Assembly: GCF_028682475.1 (NCBI RefSeq)
Contig: NZ_JANHLE010000010.1
Coordinates: 62,001 to 126,000, forward strand
Source: Pseudomonas putida
Lineage (GTDB): Bacteria > Pseudomonadota > Gammaproteobacteria > Pseudomonadales > Pseudomonadaceae
DNA: 64,000 nucleotides
Reading direction: 5' to 3'
Shown: positions 19,605-27,580 of the stretch, piece by piece
How the letters are laid out: each line of letters begins with the position of its first letter
Position numbering within the stretch: the first letter of the stretch is position 1
Notes under the pieces: generated by a model
The model's database searches: none
What the model saw: only the letters and a program-made list of their open reading frames with translations
Told to the model about the DNA's origin: nothing
Program-made: the position numbers and the translations under genes

Positions 19605-20686
19605 GAGGCGGTGGCTCCTTGTTCCAGCGGCAGAAAGATCGAGAAGGTGGTGTGGCCTGGATGGCTGTCACATTCGATCAGGCCCTGGTGCTGGCTGATG
19701 ATGTTCTGGGTAATGGCCAGGCCCAGCCCGGTACCGTCCGGACGGCCGCTGACCATGGGGTAGAAGATGGTTTCCTGCAGTTCGTGGGGGATGCCCGGGC
19801 CGTTGTCGATGATCTCGACCTTGGCCACCAGGCGATGGCGGGTGTGGCCGATGGTGAACTGACGCATGGCGCGGCTGCGCAGGGTGATACGGCCCAGGCG
19901 CAATTCGTTCTGGCCGCTGATGGCCTGCATGGCGTTGCGCACGATATTGAGCACGGCCTGGATCATCTGCTCGCGGTCGATCAGCACGTCCGGCAGGCTC
20001 GGGTCGTAATCACGCACCAGGGTGATGCCGCCCTGGCTTTCGGCCTCGACCAGGCTGCAGACCCGTTCGAGTACTTCGTGGATGTTGGTCATTGCCAGCG
20101 ACGGCAGCTTGTTCGAACCGAGCATGCGATCGACCAGGTTGCGCAGGCGGTCCGCCTCCTCAATGATCACATTGGTGTAATCCTTGAGACTTTCCTCGGG
20201 CAATTCCCGCGAGAGCAGTTGCGCGGCGCCGCGAATGCCGCCCAGCGGATTCTTGATTTCATGGGCCAGGCCGCGCACCAGCAACTTGGTGGTTTCCTGC
20301 TTGGACAGCTGGGCCTCTTCCTTGGTGATACGCAGCAGCCGGTCGCGGGGATGGACCTCAAGCAGCAGCAAAGTCCGGCCACTGCTGAGGATCGGCGTTA
20401 CCGCATAGTCGACGGTCTGGGTCTGCCCGGTCAGCGAGGTCAGTTGCGCTTCGCGCTTGGTGAACGGGTGCGCGTGCTCCACCGCCTGGCGCAGGGAATT
20501 GAGCGCTTCCGGCGATTCGGTGAACAACTCGCTGATGAATTGCCCATGGCTGCGCTGGCCGCTGATGGCCAGGAGCATTTCCGCTGCCGGGTTCATGTAC
20601 TCAAGGCGCAATTCGGCATTGAGCAGGATGGTGGCAGTGGTCAGGTTGTCCAGTAGCAGTCGGTGCAGGGCATCGCTGATGGTCAT
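19601..20686 (-). CDS. ntrB: Nitrogen sensor kinase NtrB (NR-II)
   Basis: Cytosolic histidine kinase/phosphatase of 361 residues that phosphorylates NtrC, under PII control. A PAS domain occupies about 1-110. The dimerisation and phosphoacceptor motif GLAHEIKNPLGGIRGA has H142. The HATPase region carries the N box (LNIVRNAMQA), DNGPGIP and GRPDGTGLGLAI. No membrane segments, as expected. It is co-transcribed with ntrC. A sigma-54-like promoter and an NtrC site lie upstream. Confidence 0.97.
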   Translation of the reverse strand: MTISDALHRLLLDNLTTATILLNAELRLEYMNPAAEMLLAISGQRSHGQFISELFTESPEALNSLRQAVEHAHPFTKREAQLTSLTGQTQTVDYAVTPILSSGRTLLLLEVHPRDRLLRITKEEAQLSKQETTKLLVRGLAHEIKNPLGGIRGAAQLLSRELPEESLKDYTNVIIEEADRLRNLVDRMLGSNKLPSLAMTNIHEVLERVCSLVEAESQGGITLVRDYDPSLPDVLIDREQMIQAVLNIVRNAMQAISGQNELRLGRITLRSRAMRQFTIGHTRHRLVAKVEIIDNGPGIPHELQETIFYPMVSGRPDGTGLGLAITQNIISQHQGLIECDSHPGHTTFSIFLPLEQGATAS

Positions 20687-20771
20687 GGGGCGTCGGTGAC
20701 CTCTTTTGGCTCATGACGACCCCGGCTGGGCCAGGGTCGCGGGCGCTGGTTGTCTGCTGGTGAGAAGAAAA

Positions 20772-20788
20772 TGCAAAAAACAAACCAA
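20772..20788 (-). promoter_or_regulatory. Putative sigma-54 promoter for ntrBC
   Basis: Read on the minus strand, TTGGTTTGTTTTTTGCA has GG and GC separated by exactly 10 nt, the -24/-12 spacing. It lies 86 bp upstream of the ntrB start. The -24 half is weaker than consensus (TTGG instead of TGGCA). An NtrC-like site about 130 bp further upstream supports it. Confidence 0.6.
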
Positions 20789-20914
20789 GGCTCCGAAAAG
20801 AAGCGGATTCGCCTGATAAAGACCTGAATTTGCGCTAAATATGGCTACAAAACCCTGATCTGGCGGTTTTCTTGAACCAAAATGGGCTGATTTGCTTTAG
20901 TGCACGCGGTTGTG

Positions 20915-20931
20915 TGCACCAATATAGAGCA
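20915..20931 (-). promoter_or_regulatory. NtrC binding site upstream of ntrBC
   Basis: TGCACCAATATAGAGCA differs at one position from the classical NtrC/glnAp2 site (reverse complement TGCACTATATTGGTGCA). A second GTGCAC lies just before it at 20900-20905. It sits in the ntrB/chorismate mutase gap, at a usual enhancer distance from the sigma-54-like promoter. Confidence 0.75.
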
Positions 20932-20942
20932 TAGAGGATGAA

Positions 20943-21491
20943 TTACGCCGCAGCGCATAAATGGGCGGTGGCACGGATCAGCGCCAGGGTGCGTTGTGGG
21001 TTGGTTTCGCGCTGCTCAATGGCCTGGGCCAATGCAGGCTGACAAGGCACCGGGCGGCTGCGGTCGAATGCCGCCAGGTCGCTGAGCAGGGTGCGCTGCA
21101 AGCTGTCCAGCTGAGGGCGCAACTGCCTGGCCAGATCGACACGCGGGGTTTGCGGTGCGCTGCCTGCCGCCTGCCAGCGTGACAGTGCGCTGTATTGGAG
21201 CAGCTTGTTGGCTTCGATCTGATCGGTAAAGAACGCGGCTGCACGCTGGCCGTCGACACCGAAGCGCGTGGCCTGGGCCTGGGCGTTGGCTACCACCTGT
21301 TGTTCGCGCTCGCTGGCCTGTACCGGCTGGCCAGTGTCCCATTTGTTCAAGGCCACGGCTTCGGCGATGTCCAGGCGTTGTTCGACACTGTCGAGCAATC
21401 GCTGCAGTGGGCTGTTGGCTGGCGGCGTCGATGTGCAGCCCTGGGTGAGCAGCAGCGGGGTGAGCAGCAGGGCAATTAGCGGTGTGCGCAT
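20943..21491 (-). CDS. Periplasmic-type (gamma-AroQ) chorismate mutase, probable lipoprotein
   Basis: 182 residues. The N-terminal MRTPLIALLLTPLLLTQGC is a signal peptide with a lipobox-like end (LTQGC), so it is exported and probably lipid-anchored. The mature part has the all-helical AroQ pattern: LLDSVEQRLDIAEAVALNKW (Arg and Lys of the active site), REQQVVANA, FFTDQIEANKLLQY. These are characteristic of secreted *AroQ enzymes that convert chorismate to prephenate. Why an exported chorismate mutase exists is not settled; some are linked to host interaction. It lies between glnA and ntrB on the same strand, 142 bp after the glnA stop and behind a terminator. Confidence 0.82.
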   Translation of the reverse strand: MRTPLIALLLTPLLLTQGCTSTPPANSPLQRLLDSVEQRLDIAEAVALNKWDTGQPVQASEREQQVVANAQAQATRFGVDGQRAAAFFTDQIEANKLLQYSALSRWQAAGSAPQTPRVDLARQLRPQLDSLQRTLLSDLAAFDRSRPVPCQPALAQAIEQRETNPQRTLALIRATAHLCAAA

Positions 21492-21572
21492 GATGGGGTG
21501 TCCTTAAGGGAAAAAGACCAGTGTGGCGTCTTGTCAGCGTTTTACCTGTCGGCTGTGGCCTATGCATGTGTC

Positions 21573-21605
21573 AGAAAAAGAAAAGGCCTCCCGAAGGAGG
21601 CCTCT
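21573..21605 (-). terminator. Rho-independent terminator after glnA
   Basis: On the minus strand an AGGCCTCC...GGAGGCCT stem (21584-21591 with 21596-21603; loop of 4) is followed by TTTTCTTTTTC. It begins about 28 bp past the glnA stop. Confidence 0.88.
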
Positions 21606-21632
21606 CTTTGATGGCGTTACACCGTCACGGAA

Positions 21633-23039
21633 TTAGCAGCTGTAGTACAGCTCGTATTCCAGTGGGTGTACGAAGGTGCGAACCTTGATCTCTTCTTCGC
21701 TCTTCAGCTCGATGAAGGCATCGATGAAGTCGTCGGAGAACACGCCGCCCTTGGTCAGGAACGCACGGCCCTTGTCCAGCTCTTCCAGGGCTTCTTTCAG
21801 GCTGCCGCAAACCTGCGGGATGTCCTTGGCCTCTTCAGGCGGCAGGTCATACAGGTTCTTGTCGGCGGCATCGCCTGGGTGGATCTTGTTCTGGATACCG
21901 TCCAGGCCGGCCATCAGCAGCGCGGCGAAGGCCAGGTACGGGTTGGCCGACGGGTCCGGGAAGCGCGCTTCGATACGGCGGGCTTTCGGGCTGGAAACGT
22001 AAGGGATACGGATCGAAGCGGAACGGTTGCGAGCCGAGTAGGCCAGCATGACCGGCGCTTCGAAGCCTGGCACCAGACGCTTGTAGGAGTTGGTCGACGG
22101 GTTGGTGAAGCCGTTCAGGGCCTTACCGTGCTTGATGATACCGCCGATGAAGTACAGGGCGGTGTCGGACAGGCCGGCATAGCCTTCGCCTGCGAAGGTG
22201 TTCTTGCCTTCTTTCCAGATCGACATGTGCACGTGCATGCCCGAGCCGTTGTCGCCGTACAGTGGCTTGGGCATGAAGGTGGCAGTGCGGCCGTAAGCGT
22301 CGGCAACGTTGTGCACGACGTATTTCAGGGCCATTACTTCGTCAGCCTTCTTCACCAGGGTGTTGAACTTGACGCCGATTTCGTTCTGGCCGGCAGTCGC
22401 CACTTCGTGGTGGTGGACTTCGACGGTCTGACCCATTTCCTCCAGTGCGTTGCACATGGCCGTACGGATTTCGTGGTCGTGGTCGAACGGCGGAACCGGG
22501 AAGTAGCCGCCTTTCACGCCTGGACGGTGGCCTTTGTTGCCGCCTTCAACGTCCTGGTCGGACATCCACGAGCCTTGCTCGGAGAAGATCTTGAACATCG
22601 AGCCGGAGATGTCCGACTTGAACTTCACTTCGTCGAAGATGAAGAACTCAGGCTCTGGACCGGCGAACACGGTGTCACCGATGCCGGTGCTCTTGAGGTA
22701 CTCTTCGGCACGCTTGGCGATCGCGCGCGGGTCACGGTCGTAACCCTGCATGCTCGATGGGTCGACGATGTCACAGGTCAGGATCAGGGTCGGCTCTTCG
22801 GTGAACGGGTCCAGCACGGCGGTTTCGTCGACCGGCATCAGGATCATGTCGGAGGCTTCGATGCCTTTCCAGCCAGCGATGGAGGAACCGTCGAACATCT
22901 TGCCGACTTCGAAGAAGTCGTCTTCCAGCGCATCACGGGCCGGCATGGTCACGTGGTGCTGTACGCCCTTGGTGTCAGTGAAGCGCAGATCAATCCATTT
23001 GACGTCATGATCTTTGATGAGTTGAACCGACTTCGACAT
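21633..23039 (-). CDS. glnA: Type I glutamine synthetase
   Basis: Dodecameric GSI-beta enzyme of 468 residues making glutamine from glutamate, ammonia and ATP. The start [15 protein letters not shown] at 23039 follows GGAGGACACT; the longer open frame upstream is not used. Motifs: [44 protein letters not shown] and [17 protein letters not shown]. The adenylylation loop [10 protein letters not shown] has the modified Tyr, so activity should be controlled by GlnE. The upstream sigma-54 promoter and NtrC-like half-site point to nitrogen regulation. Confidence 0.98.
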   Translation of the reverse strand: MSKSVQLIKDHDVKWIDLRFTDTKGVQHHVTMPARDALEDDFFEVGKMFDGSSIAGWKGIEASDMILMPVDETAVLDPFTEEPTLILTCDIVDPSSMQGYDRDPRAIAKRAEEYLKSTGIGDTVFAGPEPEFFIFDEVKFKSDISGSMFKIFSEQGSWMSDQDVEGGNKGHRPGVKGGYFPVPPFDHDHEIRTAMCNALEEMGQTVEVHHHEVATAGQNEIGVKFNTLVKKADEVMALKYVVHNVADAYGRTATFMPKPLYGDNGSGMHVHMSIWKEGKNTFAGEGYAGLSDTALYFIGGIIKHGKALNGFTNPSTNSYKRLVPGFEAPVMLAYSARNRSASIRIPYVSSPKARRIEARFPDPSANPYLAFAALLMAGLDGIQNKIHPGDAADKNLYDLPPEEAKDIPQVCGSLKEALEELDKGRAFLTKGGVFSDDFIDAFIELKSEEEIKVRTFVHPLEYELYYSC

Positions 23040-23136
23040 AGTGTCCTCCGGGTGGGGTAGAGCTTGCCTGTGCAGCCCTTGAATTTGGGTGATGCCGGGC
23101 GCGAATAGTCGGCCAAGGCAACCTGCCTCACAAGGG

Positions 23137-23152
23137 AGCAAATTGCATGCCA
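23137..23152 (-). promoter_or_regulatory. Sigma-54 promoter for glnA
   Basis: On the minus strand TGGCATGCAATTTGCT matches TGGCACG-N4-TTGCW with one change and exact -24/-12 spacing. It is 97 bp upstream of glnA in the 331-bp glnA/thiI divergent region (23040-23370). Confidence 0.82.
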
Positions 23153-23256
23153 GTGCCCTGGTTTGGATTTTTTGCCCGATTCCCAAGCATTCCAGGGGTG
23201 TCAGCCTGAAAAAGGGGTGGTTTTCTGCACTTTTAAGAGGCGCAGAACAAGCATGA

Positions 23257-23273
23257 TGCCTCATTTTGGTGCG
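23257..23273. promoter_or_regulatory. Possible NtrC half-site upstream of glnA
   Basis: TGCCTCATTTTGGTGCG keeps the TTGGTGC half of the NtrC site but not the left half. It lies about 105 bp upstream of the glnA sigma-54 promoter, a normal enhancer distance. Weak by sequence alone. Confidence 0.45.
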
Positions 23274-23321
23274 CGCAAAACCTTCTGTAGATTAATTGGT
23301 TAAACCTTGAGCAATTTCCGC

Positions 23322-23327
23322 TATAAT
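23322..23327 (+). promoter_or_regulatory. Likely -10 box for thiI
   Basis: A consensus TATAAT, 43 bp before the thiI start. No good -35 at 16-18 bp is visible. Probably a sigma-70 promoter. Confidence 0.5.
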
Positions 23328-23370
23328 CCGCGCCCCACTTTTTTAGTCGGCACCTCGCGCGCTGTAATTC

Positions 23371-24825
23371 ATGAAACTAATCGTAAAAGTCTTCCCAGAG
23401 ATCACCATCAAGAGCCGCCCGGTTCGCAAGCGCTTCATCCGTCAGCTGGGCCGCAACATCCGTACCGTGCTCAAGGACCTCGATCCTGCGCTCGCGGTTG
23501 ACGGTGTCTGGGACAACCTCGAGGTGGTCACCCGCATCGAGGACGAGAAGGTCCTGCGCGAGATGACCGAGCGTCTGACCTGCATGCCGGGCATTGCCCA
23601 CTTCCTGCAGGTCGACGAGTACCCGCTGGGTGACTTCGACGACATCGTCGCCAAGTGCAAGGCGCACTTCGGTCACTTGCTGGCCGGCAAGCGCTTCGCC
23701 GTACGCTGCAAGCGTGGTGGCCACCACGACTTCACTTCGATGGACGTCGACCGCTATGTCGGCAGCCAGCTGCGGCAGCAGTGTGGCGCCGCCGGTATCG
23801 ACCTGCGCAACCCCGAGGTCGAGGTGCGCATCGAGGTGCGCGACAAGCGTCTGTACGTGATTCACAACCAGCACAAGGGCATCGGCGGCTACCCGCTGGG
23901 CGCGCTGGAGCAGACCCTGGTGCTGATGTCCGGTGGTTTCGACTCCACCGTGGCGGCTTACCAGATGATGCGCCGCGGCCTGATGACCCACTTCTGCTTC
24001 TTCAACCTTGGCGGCCGCGCCCACGAGCTGGGGGTGATGGAAGTCGCCCACTTCCTGTGGAAGAAATACGGCAGCAGCCAGCGCGTGCTGTTCGTCAGCG
24101 TGCCGTTCGAAGAAGTGGTCGGCGAGATTCTCGGCAAGGTCGACAACAGCTACATGGGCGTGACCCTCAAGCGCATGATGCTGCGCGCGGCGACCAACAT
24201 TGCCGACCGTCTCGAGATTGATGCGCTGGTCACCGGCGAAGCGATCTCCCAGGTGTCGAGCCAGACCCTGCCGAACCTCGCGGTGATCGACTCGGCCACC
24301 GAGAAGCTGGTACTGCGCCCGCTGCTGGCCAGCCACAAGCAGGACATCATCGACCAGGCCAACCAGATCGGCACTGCCGAGTTTGCCAAGCACATGCCTG
24401 AATACTGCGGCGTGATCTCGGTGAACCCGACCACCTGTGCCAAGCGTCACCGCGTCGACCATGAAGAGAAACAGTTCGACATGGCCGTGCTCGAGCGTGC
24501 CCTGGAGCGCGCTCGCCTGATCTCCATCGACCATGTGATCGATGAACTCAGCCAGGATATTCAGATCGAAGAAGTCAGCCAGGCGCTGGCCGGGCAGGTG
24601 GTGATCGACATTCGTCACCCCGATGCCCAGGAAGACCAGCCCCTGGAACTGGACGGCATCGAGGTCAAGGCCTTGCCGTTCTACGCCCTGAACAGTCGCT
24701 TCAAGGAGCTGGACCACACGCGCCAGTACCTGCTGTATTGCGACAAGGGTGTGATGAGTCGCCTGCATGCCCATCATTTGCTCAGTGAGGGACATGCCAA
24801 TGTGCGCGTTTATCGTCCGACATAA
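23371..24825 (+). CDS. thiI: tRNA 4-thiouridine synthase / thiamine sulfur carrier ThiI
   Basis: 484 residues with ferredoxin-like and THUMP regions (about 1-165), then the PP-loop ATPase [11 protein letters not shown] (SGGFDST 187-193), which adenylates U8 of tRNA. A C-terminal rhodanese domain carries the persulfide cysteine in YLLYCDKG (C457). The long form with rhodanese suggests both tRNA thiolation and a role in thiazole synthesis. Other Cys such as CGV near residue 345 fit the catalytic disulfide partner. Divergent from glnA; typA follows after 128 bp. Confidence 0.96.
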   Translation: MKLIVKVFPEITIKSRPVRKRFIRQLGRNIRTVLKDLDPALAVDGVWDNLEVVTRIEDEKVLREMTERLTCMPGIAHFLQVDEYPLGDFDDIVAKCKAHFGHLLAGKRFAVRCKRGGHHDFTSMDVDRYVGSQLRQQCGAAGIDLRNPEVEVRIEVRDKRLYVIHNQHKGIGGYPLGALEQTLVLMSGGFDSTVAAYQMMRRGLMTHFCFFNLGGRAHELGVMEVAHFLWKKYGSSQRVLFVSVPFEEVVGEILGKVDNSYMGVTLKRMMLRAATNIADRLEIDALVTGEAISQVSSQTLPNLAVIDSATEKLVLRPLLASHKQDIIDQANQIGTAEFAKHMPEYCGVISVNPTTCAKRHRVDHEEKQFDMAVLERALERARLISIDHVIDELSQDIQIEEVSQALAGQVVIDIRHPDAQEDQPLELDGIEVKALPFYALNSRFKELDHTRQYLLYCDKGVMSRLHAHHLLSEGHANVRVYRPT

Positions 24826-24953
24826 AACGCCGGGGCTATATGGCGGGAGCATCCGCCATCGCCCCCCCGACCTGCGGGCCCGTTGAGCGCCATTCATTCA
24901 TATTCGCCGCCTAGACTGGGCGGCAACCCGAATCCTCTGATCGAGATACACAC

Positions 24954-26777
24954 GTGATCGAAAATCTGCGTAACATCGCCATCATCGCCCACGTTGACCA
25001 TGGTAAAACCACCCTGGTCGACAAACTCCTGCGTCAGTCCGGCACTCTGGAGCGTAACGAGCTCAACGACGAGCGCGTCATGGACTCCAACGACCAGGAA
25101 AAAGAGCGCGGTATTACCATTCTGGCGAAAAACACCGCCATCAACTGGAACGGCTACCACATCAACATCGTCGACACCCCCGGCCACGCCGACTTCGGTG
25201 GCGAGGTTGAGCGTGTAATGTCGATGGTTGACTCCGTGCTGCTGCTGGTCGACGCCCAGGACGGCCCTATGCCGCAAACCCGTTTCGTGACCAAGAAGGC
25301 GTTCGAAGCCGGCCTGCGTCCGATCGTGGTGATCAACAAGGTCGACCGTCCGGGCGCGCGTCCTGACTGGGTTCTGGACCAGATCTTCGACCTGTTCGAC
25401 AACCTCGGTGCCACCGAAGAACAGCTGGACTTCAAAGTCGTCTACGCCTCGGCCCTGAACGGCATTGCCGGTCTGGACCACACCGAAATGGCCGAAGACA
25501 TGACCCCGCTGTACCAGTCGATCATCGACAACGTTCCAGCGCCAGCTGTTGACCGTGACGGTCCGTTCCAGATGCAGATCTCGGCACTGGACTACAACAG
25601 CTTCCTCGGTGTTATCGGCGTTGGCCGTATCGCCCGTGGTCGCGTCAAGCCGAACACCCCGGTTGTCGCTATCGACGTCGACGGCAAGAAGCGTAACGGC
25701 CGTATCCTCAAGCTGATGGGTCACCACGGTCTGCACCGCGTTGACGTCGAAGAAGCCCAGGCTGGCGACATCGTCTGCATCAGCGGTTTCGACGAGCTGT
25801 TCATCTCCGACACCCTGTGCTCTCCGGACGCAGTTGAAGCGATGAAGCCGCTGACCGTTGACGAGCCAACCGTTTCGATGACCTTCCAGGTCAACGACTC
25901 GCCGTTCTGCGGTAAAGAAGGCAAGTTCGTGACTTCCCGTAACATCAAGGAACGTCTGGACAAAGAGCTGCTGTACAACGTTGCACTGCGCGTTGAAGAA
26001 GGCGACTCGGCTGACAAGTTCAAGGTTTCCGGCCGTGGTGAGTTGCACCTGTCGGTACTGATCGAAACCATGCGTCGCGAAGGCTTCGAAATGGGCGTTG
26101 GTCGTCCGGAAGTGATCATCCGCGAAATCGACGGCGTCAAGCACGAGCCGTTCGAGAACGTCACCATCGACATCCCTGAAGATTCGCAGGGCAAGGTCAT
26201 GGAAGAAATGGGTCTGCGTAAAGGCGACCTGACCAACATGGTTCCGGATGGCAAGGGCCGTGTACGCCTGGAATACAACATTCCAGCCCGTGGTCTGATC
26301 GGTTTCCGTAACCAGTTCCTGACCCTGACCAACGGTGCAGGCATCCTGACCTCGATCTTCGACCGCTACGCGCCGATGAAGTCCGGTCACATGTCCGGCC
26401 GTCAGAACGGTGTACTGGTATCGGTAGAAACCGGTAAGGCACTGACCTACTCGCTGGAAACCCTGCAGGCTCGTGGCAAGCTGTTCGTCGAACACGGTCA
26501 GGAGATCTACAACGGTCAGATCGTTGGTCTGAACAGCCGTGACAACGACCTGGGCGTCAACCCTACCAAGGGCAAGAAGCTCGACAACATGCGTGCTTCG
26601 GGTAAAGACGAAACCATCGCTCTGGTTCCACCTGTTCGCTTCACCCTGGAACAGGCGCTGGAATTCATCCAGGACGACGAGCTGTGCGAAGTCACTCCTA
26701 AGTCGATCCGTCTGCGCAAGAAGATCCTCGACGAAGGCGAGCGTACCCGCGCTGCCAAGAAAGCCAAGGCTAACTAA
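24954..26777 (+). CDS. typA: Translational GTPase TypA/BipA
   Basis: 607-residue ribosome-binding GTPase of the EF-G family, involved in stress adaptation and 50S assembly. The start is GTG 24954 (reads [20 protein letters not shown], with the G1 P-loop). [19 protein letters not shown] G2, [15 protein letters not shown] (G3) and [10 protein letters not shown] (G4) are visible. Domains beta-barrel, III and V, and the TypA-specific C-terminus with RLRKKILDE follow. It is followed by a strong terminator. Confidence 0.97.
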   Translation: MIENLRNIAIIAHVDHGKTTLVDKLLRQSGTLERNELNDERVMDSNDQEKERGITILAKNTAINWNGYHINIVDTPGHADFGGEVERVMSMVDSVLLLVDAQDGPMPQTRFVTKKAFEAGLRPIVVINKVDRPGARPDWVLDQIFDLFDNLGATEEQLDFKVVYASALNGIAGLDHTEMAEDMTPLYQSIIDNVPAPAVDRDGPFQMQISALDYNSFLGVIGVGRIARGRVKPNTPVVAIDVDGKKRNGRILKLMGHHGLHRVDVEEAQAGDIVCISGFDELFISDTLCSPDAVEAMKPLTVDEPTVSMTFQVNDSPFCGKEGKFVTSRNIKERLDKELLYNVALRVEEGDSADKFKVSGRGELHLSVLIETMRREGFEMGVGRPEVIIREIDGVKHEPFENVTIDIPEDSQGKVMEEMGLRKGDLTNMVPDGKGRVRLEYNIPARGLIGFRNQFLTLTNGAGILTSIFDRYAPMKSGHMSGRQNGVLVSVETGKALTYSLETLQARGKLFVEHGQEIYNGQIVGLNSRDNDLGVNPTKGKKLDNMRASGKDETIALVPPVRFTLEQALEFIQDDELCEVTPKSIRLRKKILDEGERTRAAKKAKAN

Positions 26778-26791
26778 GCCCGGCTGAAATG

Positions 26792-26827
26792 AAAAACGCC
26801 CCCGGTCGCAAGGCCGGGGGCGTTTTT
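26792..26827 (+). terminator. Rho-independent terminator after typA
   Basis: A 14-bp stem (26792-26805 with 26814-26827) including ACGCCCCCGG, 8-nt loop, then T run. It lies 14 bp past the typA stop. Confidence 0.9.
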
Positions 26828-26895
26828 GTTTGTCTGCAGTAAATGTGGGTTAACTCAAGGCTTGCTGCCCAGGCCATCGGTGGGAGCAACTGTCT

Positions 26896-26965
26896 GTGGG
26901 AGCGGGCTTGCCCCGCGATGCGGTGTGTCAGTCACATCGCAATCGCGGGGCAAGCCCGCTCCCAC
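26896..26965. repeat. REPIN (type A)
   Basis: Arms 26896-26919 and 26942-26965 are perfect 24-bp inverted copies of the GTGGGAGCGGGCTTGCCCCG type. The loop (CGGTGTGTCAGTCACATCGC region) is almost identical to that of the copy at 59457-59528. It lies just past the 3' end of the YkgJ-like gene. Confidence 0.92.
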
Positions 26966-26973
26966 CGCAATGT

Positions 26974-27381
26974 TTAGCGGCGGGCCGCAGGTTTTGGGAT
27001 GTACGCGCAATAGCCCGGCCGCGGTCCGATCCGCGGGTGGTTGCGGCAGGTGTCCGGGCGCTTGTCATAAATGGTGCACATGCGGCTTTTACGATCCAGA
27101 TAGAGGCAATCGTCGTTGCTCATCTGCGCCAGGGTGAATATCCCCGACTTCTGGTTGAAGCGCTGGATGATCCCGTCTTTCTGCAAACGCTTGGCAATGT
27201 TCTTCGGCGGCTCACCCACCTCGAACTCATCCACCACGCCCATGCGGATCAGGTCTTTGATTTTCACTTCCGTCGGCAAGGTGCAGCAGGTCGAGTTGCA
27301 GCCTCCGCACATATGGCTTTGGTACTTCTGCCAGGTTTCCAGGCGGTCGACTTCGGCGGCGGCAATCAGGGTCGGTTTCAT
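26974..27381 (-). CDS. YkgJ-family cysteine-cluster protein
   Basis: 135 residues with eight or more cysteines. Near the N-terminus is MCGGCNSTCCTLP (CxxCxxxCC), and later DDCLYLDRKSRMCTIYDKRPDTCRNHP. This is the Fe-S or Zn cluster pattern of the YkgJ/UPF0153 family, whose function is not established. The start at 27381 (MKPTLIAAAEVDRL) is divergent from glgP with a 199-bp gap. Confidence 0.85.
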   Translation of the reverse strand: MKPTLIAAAEVDRLETWQKYQSHMCGGCNSTCCTLPTEVKIKDLIRMGVVDEFEVGEPPKNIAKRLQKDGIIQRFNQKSGIFTLAQMSNDDCLYLDRKSRMCTIYDKRPDTCRNHPRIGPRPGYCAYIPKPAARR

Positions 27382-27580
27382 CAGGTTCAGGTTTTAGATG
27401 TTCGGGTGGGCGCGCGATCATACCGGAGTTGGTCAAAATGTGAACAACCATTTGCCGGTTCCAGCCGTCATGGCCGCGGTTTTTACACAGAAACTCCCGA
27501 ACCTGCGCTTTCGCTCTGTGTCGAACGGTCTAGGCTGAGAAATCTCCATCCGCATTCGTCAACCTGGTCGAGGACGTCGC

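Noticed and set aside
21666..23060. 464-codon plus-strand open frame opposite glnA
   Set aside because: Antisense of glnA with no recognisable motif.
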